58,098 bases of DNA from Opitutus sp. (GCA_009695065.1 SIBR01000021.1:1-58098); one strand, 5' to 3'; positions 27,885-37,331 are shown, counted from the first letter of the stretch. Notes: generated by a model from the sequence alone, not told the origin. Made by a program: numbers and translations.

Positions 27885-27920
27885 GGCCCGGCCGCGGGTG
27901 CTTCGACGCGGCCGCGGGCC
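27885..27920 (+). terminator. GC-rich hairpin after recJ
   Basis: GGCCCG (27885-27890) pairs with CGGGCC (27915-27920), and GCCGCG (27891-27896) with CGCGGC (27907-27912), leaving a two-base bulge. No T-tract follows, so termination would need Rho or the hairpin may only protect the mRNA end. Confidence 0.4.
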
Positions 27921-28013
27921 AGCGAATAGAATTTGGTCTTTTCCGAGGGGAATGAGCCGAAATTCTCGCTTGCGCTTCGAGCGGGAACATTGCTTCTTCT
28001 CGCCCTCTTTCGC

Positions 28014-28090
28014 GCACCTGTAGCTCAACTGGATAGAGCGCCAGACTACGAATCTGGAGGTTAGGGGTTCGACTCCCTTCAGGTGCACCA
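28014..28090 (+). tRNA. tRNA-Arg (anticodon ACG)
   Basis: A complete cloverleaf: acceptor arms GCACCTG (28014-28020) and CAGGTGC (28080-28086), a D-arm with GCTC/GAGC, anticodon arms CCAGA/TCTGG around loop CTACGAA with anticodon ACG at 28048-28050, the T-loop TTCGACT between GGG and CCC, and an encoded ACCA end. The wobble A is expected to be edited to inosine by TadA, reading CGU, CGC and CGA. Confidence 0.97.
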
Positions 28091-28241
28091 GTTTTTAGCA
28101 TCGGTCGCCCAACGAGTTGGGCTTCACATTCCGGTCGCCGGATCCGCGATGGCAAAACTGATCGCAGCACGAAGCTTCCCGGATGGCGGGGACTTCAGGA
28201 TCCACCGCAGTCGTCGCCCGTCAGGTGGCGGGCATCGCTTG

Positions 28242-29096
28242 TCACTTGATCGCTTCGACAAACAGGGAATCTGGCTTTCTCACCTGGCCATTTTCCAGAT
28301 CGAGACTTTTGAAGGCTTCCCAGCCGGGAATGCGACTTGCCTCGGCGCGCGTCGGTTGGGCGTCCTCAAACCCTACGGATTCCAAGAGCGCCGGCAGCGA
28401 AAACCGATCGTACATCCATTGGTGCACTTCGCCCGTTAACCGCACTTTGCCCACTTCGAGGTATTTTCTCTCCTCGGCGGAAATCACCCGGTCGCGCAGC
28501 AATCGGGTGAGCTTGTTCTTTACCCGGGAAACAAAGGGAATTCGGGGCTTTTGTTTTGTGCTGGTTGAGCCGGACTCGTTTTGGTCCGGTCCGGCGGGCT
28601 TCGGGTTCGTCATCCGTTCTCGGAAGGAAAGGAACTCATGCCCCATGCGCACGACCAGGAAATCCTCGTTCACGATTTCCTGTTGCTTCCAGCAGGGCAG
28701 CATTTCGCCGCCCGGTTGGTGACGGGCAAGCTGGTCGACCAGCTCCAACATGGACCAGCGGTAGTTCTCCGCATTCCGGAGTTCGGGATTTTTGACGGCT
28801 TCGTTCAGGCAGTGGAGATAACCTTGAGCAATTCGCTCCAAGTCCGGGACCACCACCCGGATCACTCCTCCTGGAGCCAGCACGCGGAAACATTCCCGGA
28901 TGAATTTCTCTCCATCGAGTCGGGGGAAATACTCCAGTACGTGCGAGTGGTAGACGGCAGCGAACGAATTGTCGGCAAACGGCACGCCTTCGACCAAATT
29001 GCAGGCCATCACGCCCGGGGCCGTCGAGGTGAAGTCGACGTTCGTCCAGCTTGCGATAAAGCGGGAACCACATCCGAGATTAAGATACCGGCTCAT
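28242..29096 (-). CDS. Class I SAM-dependent methyltransferase (Methyltransf_11 type)
   Basis: A 284-residue protein. It opens with MSRYLNLGCGSRF, the SAM-binding motif I right at the N-terminus, and continues with VPFADNSFAAVYHSHVLEY and FRVLAPGGVIRVVVPDLE (motifs II and III of the family). The middle (about residues 165-205) is polar and basic and may bind a partner. Similar proteins often modify glycans or lipids near polysaccharide genes, but no such cluster is visible here, so the substrate is unknown. Confidence 0.85.
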   Translation of the reverse strand: MSRYLNLGCGSRFIASWTNVDFTSTAPGVMACNLVEGVPFADNSFAAVYHSHVLEYFPRLDGEKFIRECFRVLAPGGVIRVVVPDLERIAQGYLHCLNEAVKNPELRNAENYRWSMLELVDQLARHQPGGEMLPCWKQQEIVNEDFLVVRMGHEFLSFRERMTNPKPAGPDQNESGSTSTKQKPRIPFVSRVKNKLTRLLRDRVISAEERKYLEVGKVRLTGEVHQWMYDRFSLPALLESVGFEDAQPTRAEASRIPGWEAFKSLDLENGQVRKPDSLFVEAIK

Positions 29097-29238
29097 CGTG
29101 GCAGGCGGAGTTGATGCGTAACCGTCGCGGCCGGCGTGACAAGGTGTTTAGCCGCCCGTGGTTCTAGCCTGGGTGCGCCGGGCGTTTCGTCGGTGTGAAG
29201 GGTTGACGCATTCCGGCCGTCGCGACCTAAGTTTCCCA

Positions 29239-30096
29239 GTGGAAAACGATCCAAAGCAGCCGGTCTTCAGTGGCGATTCGACCCGGCATCTGGCCCGCTA
29301 TCGCATCTGGGACAGCCTTTACTCTCCCGCCATTTCTGGCCCCCGCGGGACCTTGGAGGCCGCGGTTGAGGCGATGCTGCCGCAGTTCGACCGGTTCGCG
29401 ATCGAGCGGGCCTGTGCTTATTTCCACGTCGGGATGAATACCGGGGCGCGCAAAGCCGATCCCGATCCAGAGGATCCGCGGGAAATTCTTCGGTGTCTGA
29501 ACCGCTGGCCCGACCGGCTGTTGGGCTGCGCTATTCTCAACGCCACGCACCCGGCAAAATGCCTCGAAAATCTGGATCGCTGGATCAAGGACGGTCCGAT
29601 GGTCGGGGTGCTGTTTCCCAACGCCAAGACGACTCTGCCGTGCACGCATGCGAATTTCGACCCGATCGTCCGTCGTGCGCACGAGCTGGGTGCGCTCATC
29701 GTGCAACACACGTGGTTCAAGACGGGGGGCAAGGACAGCGCCGGCGAATCGACGCCCTCGGAACTCGTCGAGCTGGCCCGCCGCCATCCGGATACCACCT
29801 TCGTCTGCGTGCATGCCGGCGGCGAGTGGGAGAAGGGCATCCGCGCCGTGCAGGGGTTCCCCAACATCCTCGTGGAAATCTCAGGCTTTGATCCAACCGC
29901 CGGCTTTCTCGAAATGGCGGTGCGGGAAATGGGCGCTCATCGGATCCTGTTTGCCCGCGAGCGCAGCTTCGCCACCGAGTTCGCCAAGGTTTTGGGCGCG
30001 GCCATTTCCGACGACGACCGGAAATTGATTTTCGGTGGCAATCTTCGGCGGCTGCTCGCGCCCATGTTCAAGCGCAAGGGCTGGACGATGGCCTGA
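29239..30096 (+). CDS. Amidohydrolase-2 family protein with altered active-site loop
   Basis: About 285 residues of a TIM-barrel amidohydrolase. RIWDSLYSP is the first strand region; VQHTWFKTGG and VCVHAGGEWEKG carry conserved histidines. Near the C-terminus, where the family usually has FGSD with a metal-binding aspartate, this protein reads ILFARERSF, so that residue seems to be missing and activity is doubtful. The start is uncertain: there is no ATG. GTG at 29239 (VENDPKQ) is chosen because the upstream 27 codons look unlike protein; GTG at 29158 is the alternative. Confidence 0.75.
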   Translation: MENDPKQPVFSGDSTRHLARYRIWDSLYSPAISGPRGTLEAAVEAMLPQFDRFAIERACAYFHVGMNTGARKADPDPEDPREILRCLNRWPDRLLGCAILNATHPAKCLENLDRWIKDGPMVGVLFPNAKTTLPCTHANFDPIVRRAHELGALIVQHTWFKTGGKDSAGESTPSELVELARRHPDTTFVCVHAGGEWEKGIRAVQGFPNILVEISGFDPTAGFLEMAVREMGAHRILFARERSFATEFAKVLGAAISDDDRKLIFGGNLRRLLAPMFKRKGWTMA

Positions 30097-30129
30097 GGCC
30101 GGCTCGGCCGGCGCCAGGCCCGGCCGGAA

Positions 30130-31530
30130 CTAATTTTTCGACCGCAACGCGGGCAGGCTCGCGGCGGCGACGGCCTGGCCGTGACGTTTGTCTTTTTCGT
30201 CGGGCGTGTAGAGGCGGATCGTGCCGGCGATTTTTGAAAAATCGGTGCGCAGGACGGCCTTGGCCTGCTGCAGGATGATGGCTCCGCCTTCGCCTGACGC
30301 CACGCGGCCGAGGAGCAGCAAGTTCCGCAGCTCGTAAAAATCCGCGTAGTGCCCGATCGCGTAGCCAAAGCAGATGCCCACCGTTTCATAGATGGCCCGG
30401 GCCCGCGGATCGCCGGCTGCCATCGACTCCTGCACGGCGATGAGCTGTTCGGGCAGGGGCAGGGTGGCGGGAAACGCGAAACCCGCGAGTGCGGCCAGCC
30501 GACCGATGCCTTGCTGCGAGAAATACTGCACGCCGCACCCCACGTCGCCGGACCACTCGTCGGGTGGTGCGTCCGGGCGATGATCGATCGGGGCGAAGGC
30601 GAGTTCGTTCAGCCACGGCGTGAGATTGCCCGAGGGGGTGACGTAGCCGGCGGCGAGGCTGGTGCCCATCGCGATGCCGAGCACGGCGCCGTCGCCCATT
30701 GCCATCGAGCCGGCGAGGGCGGTGACCTCCCCGTCGTTGTAAACCTCGAACGGCACGCCGCCCCAGCGTTCCTGCAGGGTGAAAAACATCCGGCGGATGT
30801 GCTTTTCGAAAAGGGCGGGCGGCACGCCGCGAAAGAGCGAGGCCGCGCGTACTTCGTTGTTCACGTAAACGCCAGCCGAGCTCCCGCCGATCGCGTCGAC
30901 GCGGGGCAGATGGGCCGCCGCGCGGCGCAGCGAATCGTGCACGCCCTCGATGTGATAAGCCGGATCTTTTTCAAAATAAGGACTCCACGGAATTTCTTCG
31001 GAATACACGACCTTGCCGTCGATCAGCGCGGCCGCCTTGCGATCGCTGCCGCCGAGGTCGAAACCGATGCGGCAACCGTCGAGATGCCGGCCCACGGGAA
31101 TGCTCGTGTCGCGATCGGCGGGCAACTGTTCGAATGCCACCGTCGCAAGGGAAAATTTCCGCCCAAAGATGCGCTCGCCCATGAATTCGTAATCGAAGGC
31201 GCGCTCCCCGCCCGGGGCGTAGCAACGCGCGAGCGGCGCCAGCAATTCGGGGGCGCCGGCGACCAGCACGCGGCCGCCGCCCTTTTGCCACAGCAGGAAT
31301 TTCAGCAGGCGTTCCGCGTAGCGCAGCGTCAACGTTGCCTCCGGATGCGAGGCCGACAGAATGCGGCTTTCGTGCACGTAGGCGGTGCCGTCGGCCCGGA
31401 CCAGGGCGAACGCGAAGCGTCGCGCGCCGCCATCGGTCGCGACCAATTCGCGGTAGGCGCGGTTCCAGAGCGCCGAGGGCAGAAACTCCGCATCAAGGGG
31501 GGGACGAAGGGTCGGATGGATGGAAAGCAT
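30130..31530 (-). CDS. ROK/hexokinase-like sugar kinase domain protein
   Basis: A 466-residue protein of the actin/hsp70/sugar-kinase superfamily. FDLGGSDRKAAAL is the phosphate-1 loop, VYNDGEVTALAG the connect region and GIAMGTSLAAGYV the phosphate-2 loop. The CxCGxxGC zinc motif typical of ROK proteins is not seen, and about 150 residues precede the ATP site, so it is an atypical member, either a glucokinase-like enzyme or a non-enzymatic relative. The start at ATG 31530 (MLSIHPTLRPP) is chosen; the frame is open further upstream without support. It converges on the amidohydrolase. Confidence 0.75.
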   Translation of the reverse strand: MLSIHPTLRPPLDAEFLPSALWNRAYRELVATDGGARRFAFALVRADGTAYVHESRILSASHPEATLTLRYAERLLKFLLWQKGGGRVLVAGAPELLAPLARCYAPGGERAFDYEFMGERIFGRKFSLATVAFEQLPADRDTSIPVGRHLDGCRIGFDLGGSDRKAAALIDGKVVYSEEIPWSPYFEKDPAYHIEGVHDSLRRAAAHLPRVDAIGGSSAGVYVNNEVRAASLFRGVPPALFEKHIRRMFFTLQERWGGVPFEVYNDGEVTALAGSMAMGDGAVLGIAMGTSLAAGYVTPSGNLTPWLNELAFAPIDHRPDAPPDEWSGDVGCGVQYFSQQGIGRLAALAGFAFPATLPLPEQLIAVQESMAAGDPRARAIYETVGICFGYAIGHYADFYELRNLLLLGRVASGEGGAIILQQAKAVLRTDFSKIAGTIRLYTPDEKDKRHGQAVAAASLPALRSKN

Positions 31531-31810
31531 GTGAGGTGGTGTGCTCGTAGCGCAAAAAACGCCGCGCAAGAAAATCCCCGGAGCCGCCCGGGACACAAGG
31601 TCTTTGCGTACGCGTTTCGGCTCGGGCGAACAGCGCGAAAGAGCGGCTTTGGTTCCGGCATGCGTTTGGCTTCAGCCTGTCCTTGACCGCGACTCTTTCG
31701 GAGGCATGGTCGACGAGATCGTGATGAAATTCGGTGCACCAGCGCTCGAAACGGAAACCCCTCCGGTCGTCGATTGACGCGACGAACGCGTCCACCTCTT
31801 CAATCGGCCG

Positions 31811-33283
31811 ATGTTTACCCCCTTCGTTCCGTTTTCCTGGTCACACTTTAAATATCTGACGGGAGCCATGCTGCTGGTGGTGGCAGTTTCCCTTCGCGCG
31901 GCGACCGAGCCGTTCGATGTGGTTCTACTCAACGGCCGGGTGATCGACCCCGAGTCGCATTTTGACGGCATCCGCAACGTGGGAATCCGCGCCGGTATGA
32001 TCCAGGCGATTTCCACCGATGCGCTGTCAGGTCGTGTGGTGGTCGATGCGAAAGGGCAGGTGATCGCGCCCGGCTTCATCGATCTGCACCAGCACGCGCA
32101 GGCACCGGAGGATTATTGGCTGAAGGCCCAGGATGGCGTGACGGCGGTGGCGGAGTTGGAAGTGGGGACGGCCGATGTCGACGCCTGGTATGCGGCGCGG
32201 ACCGGGAAGACTCCGATCCATTATGCGGTGAGCGTTGGCCATATTCCGTGCCGCATGCTCGTGATGGGCGACCGGCCGGAATTCCTGCCCGGCGCCAAGT
32301 CGGGCGCCGCCACACACCTGGCGACCGAGGCGCAAATCGGCGAAGTCCGCGCGCTGATTGAGCGTGGCCTTGCCCAGGGCGCTGTCGCGGTCGGGTTTGG
32401 GCTGCAATACACCCCCGCGACGAGGGAATGGGAGATGCTCGAAGTCTATCGGGCCGCGCGAAGCTATCAGGCGTCGTGTCACGTCCACATGCGGGCGAAA
32501 GGCGACGTGGGGCCGCAGAATGTTTTCACCGCGGTGCTCGAACTCATGGCCGCGACATCGGTGACGGGCGCGCCGACCCACATCTGCCACGTCCAAAGCA
32601 CGGCCAATGCGGCGACGTCGCGGGTGCTGCAGTTGATCGGGGAGGCCCGCGGGCGGGGCGTTGATATCTCGGTCGAGTGTTATCCTTACACGGCCGGCAT
32701 GACCGACATTAAGTCGGCGATTTTCGATCCGGGCTGGCAGGAGCGCGCGGGCATCACGTTCTCCGACATCCAGTGGCCCGCGACGGGCGAACGCCTCACG
32801 GCGGAAAGTTTTGCCCGCTACCGGCAGCAGGGTGGGTTGGTGATCATCCATTCGAATCCAGAATCCGTGATTCGCGCCGCCGTGGCGCATCCGGCCACGA
32901 TGATCGCCAGCGACGGCCTGCGCGGTCATCCACGGCATGCGGGCACGTCGGCCCGGATCCTCGGCCGTTATGTCCGGGAGACCCAAGCGATCAGCCTCAC
33001 GCAAGCGATCGAGAAGCTTTCGTTGATGCCGGCCCGGCGACTCGAGGCCCGAGTGCCGGCGATGAAGAACAAGGGACGCATCCGGGTCGGAGCGGACGCC
33101 GATCTTGTCGTGTTCGATGCCGACACGGTGATCGATCGCTCGACCTACGAGCAGCCCGATCTGCCGTCCGCCGGAATTTCCCAGGTGCTCGTGGCGGGCA
33201 CATTCGTGGTGCGCGATGGCGTCGCGCAACGCGGCACCAACCCCGGCCAGCCCGTGCGCGCCCCGGTGCGCGATCAAAAATGA
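31811..33283 (+). CDS. Exported N-acyl-D-amino-acid deacylase / D-aminoacylase
   Basis: A 490-residue amidohydrolase-superfamily protein. A hydrophobic segment (AMLLVVAVSLRAA) suggests export or membrane anchoring. The metal site begins with GFIDLHQHAQ; CHVHMRAKGD, THICHVQS and ASDG follow in the expected order. It would release D-amino acids, for example D-Glu, from N-acyl forms such as peptidoglycan-derived material. It overlaps the permease start by four bases (ATGA), so the two are translationally coupled. The ATG at 31811 is used; 31868 (MLLVVAV) is an alternative. Confidence 0.88.
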   Translation: MFTPFVPFSWSHFKYLTGAMLLVVAVSLRAATEPFDVVLLNGRVIDPESHFDGIRNVGIRAGMIQAISTDALSGRVVVDAKGQVIAPGFIDLHQHAQAPEDYWLKAQDGVTAVAELEVGTADVDAWYAARTGKTPIHYAVSVGHIPCRMLVMGDRPEFLPGAKSGAATHLATEAQIGEVRALIERGLAQGAVAVGFGLQYTPATREWEMLEVYRAARSYQASCHVHMRAKGDVGPQNVFTAVLELMAATSVTGAPTHICHVQSTANAATSRVLQLIGEARGRGVDISVECYPYTAGMTDIKSAIFDPGWQERAGITFSDIQWPATGERLTAESFARYRQQGGLVIIHSNPESVIRAAVAHPATMIASDGLRGHPRHAGTSARILGRYVRETQAISLTQAIEKLSLMPARRLEARVPAMKNKGRIRVGADADLVVFDADTVIDRSTYEQPDLPSAGISQVLVAGTFVVRDGVAQRGTNPGQPVRAPVRDQK

Positions 33284-34653
33284 GCGCGCCGCACACGGAC
33301 GTCCGGCGGGTGATTGGGTTTTGGAGTGGCACGGCGCTCCTCGTGGGCACGATGATCGGGGCGGGAATTTTCCGGACCCCGGGGTCGATCGCGGCGGTGA
33401 TCCATGATCCGCGGGTCATTCTCGGGCTGTGGCTGTGGTTTGGCATCGTGACGCTGTGTGGAGCGCTCGCGCTGGCGGAGCTGGCGACCATGCTGCCGCA
33501 CACCGGCGGCGTTTATGTTTACCTCCGCGCGGCGTATGGGGACGCGGCCGCTTTTGTCTTTGGCTGGCTCTATCTGCTGGCGGCGATCCCGAGCGGCATG
33601 GCCGCCCTTTCCGTCTTTTTTGGGGAATTGGTGCTGACCCTGATCGGTATTCCTCCGGCCACGGCACCCTGGGGTGTTCCGCTGGTCGCGGCGGGAACCA
33701 TCATCCTGTTGTCCACGGCGAACATCGCCGGCATCCGCTTCGGCTCGGCGATCCAGAACGTATTCGCCGTGGTGAAAGTGACTGCCCTGCTGGCGCTGAT
33801 CGTCGGGGCATTTCTTTCCGGTGCGGGCGACGTTTCCCGCTGGTTCGCCGCCCCCGCGGCCGACGCGGGCGAGGGGGACTTTCTGGCGGCGGCAAAGTCC
33901 GTCATGTACACCTACAATGGTTGGGTTTACATCAGCCTGATCGCCGGCGAATTGGTGCAGCCGGAGCGTCGCCTGACCCGCATCATCCTCGCGGGCACGG
34001 GCACGGTGATCTTCCTCTACCTGGGAGCGAATCTGGCGTATATTTACCTTATCCCGTTGGCCGCGATGCCGGGCCAGATCGTCGCGAAACAGGCGATGGA
34101 CCTGATCGTCGGACCGGTCGGCGCGGCGGTCATGGGCGCCTGCATCATGGCGAGTGTCTGCGGGGCCCTGAACGGGGTGATTCTGACCAAGGCCCGTGTA
34201 GCTTACGCGCTCGGGCGCGACGGGCTCAGCTTTTCGATCCTCGGCCGGGCGCATCCGACCCGCGCCACGCCTTACGTCTCGATTCTGATCCAGGGCATCG
34301 TTGCCGTCGTGTTGGTCATGGTGCTGCGCGATCCCCTCAAGCCCCTGCGTTTGTTCGACCGGTTGACGGCTTATTTCGTCGTCGTGGAATGGATCGCGCT
34401 CCTGTTTGCGATCGCGGCCATTTTCGTCCTGCGGCGGAAAATGCCGGATGCGCCGCGACCCTATCGGACGCCCGGCTATCCGTTTGTGCCGCTCGTCTTC
34501 GTGGTGGGGACAACGGCGGGGATCGGGGCGATCCTTTGGAATGCCTGCACCCACGGGGACTATTCGCCGTTTTTCGGGGTTGGTATCATCATCGCCGGGT
34601 TTCCGGCGTACTATCTCTGGCGTCGCGCGGTGCGCATCGCCCGGGACTCATGA
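33280..34653 (+). CDS. APC-family amino acid permease
   Basis: A 457-residue inner-membrane transporter with about twelve hydrophobic segments. The first helix carries the APC signature GTALLVGTMIGAGIFRTPG (unwound GxG substrate site). It is predicted to import an amino acid with proton symport or by exchange. The gene starts inside the stop of the deacylase gene and is followed 62 bp later by ridA, so it probably imports the D-amino acid released by the deacylase. Specificity is inferred from context only. Confidence 0.92.
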   Translation: MSAPHTDVRRVIGFWSGTALLVGTMIGAGIFRTPGSIAAVIHDPRVILGLWLWFGIVTLCGALALAELATMLPHTGGVYVYLRAAYGDAAAFVFGWLYLLAAIPSGMAALSVFFGELVLTLIGIPPATAPWGVPLVAAGTIILLSTANIAGIRFGSAIQNVFAVVKVTALLALIVGAFLSGAGDVSRWFAAPAADAGEGDFLAAAKSVMYTYNGWVYISLIAGELVQPERRLTRIILAGTGTVIFLYLGANLAYIYLIPLAAMPGQIVAKQAMDLIVGPVGAAVMGACIMASVCGALNGVILTKARVAYALGRDGLSFSILGRAHPTRATPYVSILIQGIVAVVLVMVLRDPLKPLRLFDRLTAYFVVVEWIALLFAIAAIFVLRRKMPDAPRPYRTPGYPFVPLVFVVGTTAGIGAILWNACTHGDYSPFFGVGIIIAGFPAYYLWRRAVRIARDS

Positions 34654-34715
34654 AATCTTCCCAAAGGCATATCGCGTGACCGCGGGCCGCCGCCAAATTT
34701 TCCGTCTTTCCTCCC

Positions 34716-35093
34716 ATGAGAAATCCCGTCCAAACCAACAACGCTCCGAAGCCGACCTCGCCCTATTCGCAGGGGATCGTCGAAAATGGTTTCATTTTCG
34801 TTTCAGGCCAGGGCCCCCTCGATCCGGCCACGGGCAACTACGTGAAGTCCGACATTTGCGGCGAGACCCAACTCGTGTTTCAGAATATCAAGGGCATCCT
34901 TGAAGCGACCGGTTCCTCAATGGACAAGGTGGTGAAGGTGAATGTTTACCTCCGCGACATCGGCGATTTCGCTGCCATGAACGAGGTCTACGCCAAGCAA
35001 TTTACCGCGCCGTATCCCGCCCGGACCACGATCCAGGCCGGTGCGCTGCCCCGTGGTTTTGCGGTGGAGATCGAGTGCACGGCGCGGGTGTGA
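34716..35093 (+). CDS. ridA: RidA family reactive-imine deaminase
   Basis: A 125-residue RidA (YjgF/YER057c/UK114). Family features are PYSQGIVENGFIFVSGQGP, QNIKGILEATGSS, NVYLRDI and the Arg in YPARTTIQ that holds the carboxylate of the imine, ending with VEIECTARV. It hydrolyses 2-aminoacrylate and related enamines/imines formed by PLP enzymes or amino-acid oxidases. Its place behind a D-amino-acid deacylase and a permease fits detoxification during D-amino-acid catabolism. Confidence 0.93.
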   Translation: MRNPVQTNNAPKPTSPYSQGIVENGFIFVSGQGPLDPATGNYVKSDICGETQLVFQNIKGILEATGSSMDKVVKVNVYLRDIGDFAAMNEVYAKQFTAPYPARTTIQAGALPRGFAVEIECTARV

Positions 35094-35210
35094 CCGCGTT
35101 CGGTTTCTGGATCCGACCCGGGGCTCGTTGCGATAGTCTCGCCCGGGCAATGGATCGCGGCTGCGCTCCACCGACGGGGCGACGAGGGCGCCGACCTTTC
35201 GCCCCTTAAA

Positions 35211-35243
35211 AAACAAAACCCGGGGCGCGGCGCGCCCCGGGTT
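35211..35243 (-). terminator. Strong rho-independent terminator of the exported oxidoreductase gene
   Basis: A perfect 12-bp stem pairs 35217-35228 with 35232-35243 over a three-base loop. On the minus strand it is followed by T-rich sequence (the A-rich stretch before 35217 on the plus strand). It sits between the convergent ridA and oxidoreductase genes. Confidence 0.88.
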
Positions 35244-35257
35244 CGCCAAAATCCAAA

Positions 35258-36241
35258 TTACCCGCCGTTCTTCTTCAGCACATCGCTGATCTTAACGGCT
35301 TTGCCGCCCTGCCGCTTGCTCTCGTCGGCCGCTTCCATGAAGGCCATGATCTCGATCGTCTCGTCGAGAGACACCGGGGCGACGCCGGTCTGGAAAAACT
35401 TCATCATTTGCTGGGCCATGGCGGCGTAGACGCTGCCGCCGCCGGTCTTCTGGTCGACGACCGCCTTGCTGCCGAAGATCGTCACCCGGTAGGGCGCCGC
35501 ACCGGGTTTGCGGATGCCGCGGACCTCGCCGACTTTGCCACCCGCCCAGACTCCGACGACCACGTCGGTGTGCTCGGTGTGCACGCGGGAAACGCTTTCA
35601 ACCCCGGTGCCCATGACCGCGAAGAGCGCCTCGGTGGGGTGCACGCCATACCAGTAGAGGTCGGGGTGGTGTTCCTCGAGCGAGCACGGGCCGGTGGAGA
35701 TGGCACCCAGCAGTTCGCCGTAATTGGACTTCTTCAGTTCGAGGAGGGAGGGATAGAAGCGCAGCGAGGAGCTGCTGAAGCATTCGACCTTGGCAGCCCT
35801 GGCCAGCCGGCGGATTTCCAGTGCGTCACGCAGCGATCCGCCCAACGGCTTGTCGATGAACACCCGCTTGCCGGCGTTGAAAATGATCTTCGCCTGCGCC
35901 AAGTGCGGCCGGCCGTCGACGCTTTCGAGCATCACCACGTCCACGTTTTTGCAGAGCTCCTCGATGGTGTCGTAGATCTTCACCCCACGCTTCTCCGTGA
36001 GTTCCTTGGTAAAGCCCTCCACGCGCGACCAGCTGGTTTCGATGTCCTTGCTGCCGCCCTTGAAGGCCGCGACAACTTTGCCGCCGGCAACGTGATCCTT
36101 GTGGTTCGGATCGTTGAAAATTCCGGAAAAGACGGAGACGTGGGAGGTATCGAGCCCGACCATGCCGATGCGCAAGTCCTCGCCATACGAAGAAACCGCC
36201 AACGCACAGAACAGGGGGGCCAACAGGAGTCTAGGGTTCAT
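35258..36241 (-). CDS. Exported Gfo/Idh/MocA family oxidoreductase
   Basis: A 327-residue protein with a signal peptide (MNPRLLLAPLFCALAVSSYG), then a Rossmann-like start RIGMVGLDTSHVSVF. The usual GxGxxG is degenerate here. FIDKPLGGSLRDALE is the equivalent of the EKP motif and keeps the lysine. Export of this family is common in verrucomicrobia and planctomycetes, where the cofactor is assumed to be carried along or absent. The substrate is unknown. The start at ATG 36241 is set by the signal peptide. Confidence 0.83.
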   Translation of the reverse strand: MNPRLLLAPLFCALAVSSYGEDLRIGMVGLDTSHVSVFSGIFNDPNHKDHVAGGKVVAAFKGGSKDIETSWSRVEGFTKELTEKRGVKIYDTIEELCKNVDVVMLESVDGRPHLAQAKIIFNAGKRVFIDKPLGGSLRDALEIRRLARAAKVECFSSSSLRFYPSLLELKKSNYGELLGAISTGPCSLEEHHPDLYWYGVHPTEALFAVMGTGVESVSRVHTEHTDVVVGVWAGGKVGEVRGIRKPGAAPYRVTIFGSKAVVDQKTGGGSVYAAMAQQMMKFFQTGVAPVSLDETIEIMAFMEAADESKRQGGKAVKISDVLKKNGG

Positions 36242-36359
36242 GGCGGGAAATTTCTGCTCCAAGGGAATCGCAACACAAGGGAATTTAGAAACGCCCGGCG
36301 CGACCGGAGGGTCGGAGCGATCGTCGCCGGCTCATCCTGCGATAGATTCGCCGGGGTGG

Positions 36360-37331
36360 TCACCGCAATGCGTCGATTTCGCGCTGGAGCCGGACCGCGG
36401 CGGTGTTCGCCTCGTCGAGTGGCAGGCCGGCTTTCATGCCCGGGCGGGTATGACGGGTCGCCTGAAGCCAAGCGTCTTTCAGGACCGTCTGTTGTTCCGT
36501 CACGAGTTTCAGCATGGCCGTGCCGGCAGGGTGCGCCGCCATCATGGCTGCAGCGTCGGTGGCGGTGCTGACGTCTCCCGCGCCGAGATGTCGGAGGATT
36601 TCGCGGGCGATAAACCAGTGGCCGAGGTCGTTGGGGTGCACGCCATCGCGGGCAAAAACGAACGCGGGATCAGCCCGGCGAAATGAATCGAGCGCTTCCT
36701 GCATCGGCCGGTGCGCGTCGACCACCTCCCAGCCGGCAGCCGCACGCTGGCCCACCAGCCAGTCAGAGTAGCGATCCAGCACCGCACCGTAGCCGGCTTT
36801 TCCTCCCTTCGTTTCATCGTAGGTTGCCGGGGTCACATGGATGATACGGGCGCCGCGCGCCGTCACCTGATCGTGCAACCAAACCATGCCTTCCCGGAAC
36901 CTCTTAAAACGTTCCTCGGCGAAAGGCAGGTAGATCCCGTCGTTCATGCCGTAGCAGGCGAAGACGAGATCGGGCTTGGTCTGCGCAAGCACCCGGGCGA
37001 GCCGTTCATGAACGTCGGGCCGGGGAAACCTGCCGTTGGCATGTCCCTCCTCGCTAAGGCCCGACACGGTTTCACTGGGGAGTCCGACGTTGAGAAAGGT
37101 GACGCCATGGCCGGGATGCCGTGTCGCGAAATACGCGGCGATGTCGCAAACGTAGACGCCCGCATAGGTGATGCTGTCGCCGACGAAGACGACCCGCCGG
37201 ATCGCCGGGGGCAGGGTGGCAAACTCGGCGGCACGGACGTTAGCGAGGCCAAGGCCGGCGGCGGTCAGGGCGATCCGCGCTGCGGTCGTATGCCACCGCG
37301 AGATGCGAAGGAAGGTCGCGGACAGGTGCAT
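36360..37331 (-). CDS. Exported SGNH/GDSL hydrolase
   Basis: A 323-residue esterase-fold protein. The N-terminal 35 residues form a signal peptide. Block I is VFVGDSIT (nucleophile Ser), block III YGMNDG (Asn), and block V RDGVHPNDLGH (catalytic Asp and His), so the full triad is present. It likely removes acetyl groups or hydrolyses esters on polysaccharide. It is divergent from the small protein at 37459. Confidence 0.9.
   Translation of the reverse strand: MHLSATFLRISRWHTTAARIALTAAGLGLANVRAAEFATLPPAIRRVVFVGDSITYAGVYVCDIAAYFATRHPGHGVTFLNVGLPSETVSGLSEEGHANGRFPRPDVHERLARVLAQTKPDLVFACYGMNDGIYLPFAEERFKRFREGMVWLHDQVTARGARIIHVTPATYDETKGGKAGYGAVLDRYSDWLVGQRAAAGWEVVDAHRPMQEALDSFRRADPAFVFARDGVHPNDLGHWFIAREILRHLGAGDVSTATDAAAMMAAHPAGTAMLKLVTEQQTVLKDAWLQATRHTRPGMKAGLPLDEANTAAVRLQREIDALR

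Noticed and set aside
24270..28088. 1272-codon open frame antisense to secDF and recJ
   Set aside because: It crosses two well-supported genes and the tRNA region and has low-complexity Asp/Glu/His/Arg composition, typical of antisense in GC-rich DNA.
32773..34653. Longer open frame joining the end of the deacylase region to the permease
   Set aside because: The first 170 codons are an out-of-frame reading of the deacylase gene; the permease begins properly at ATG 33280.
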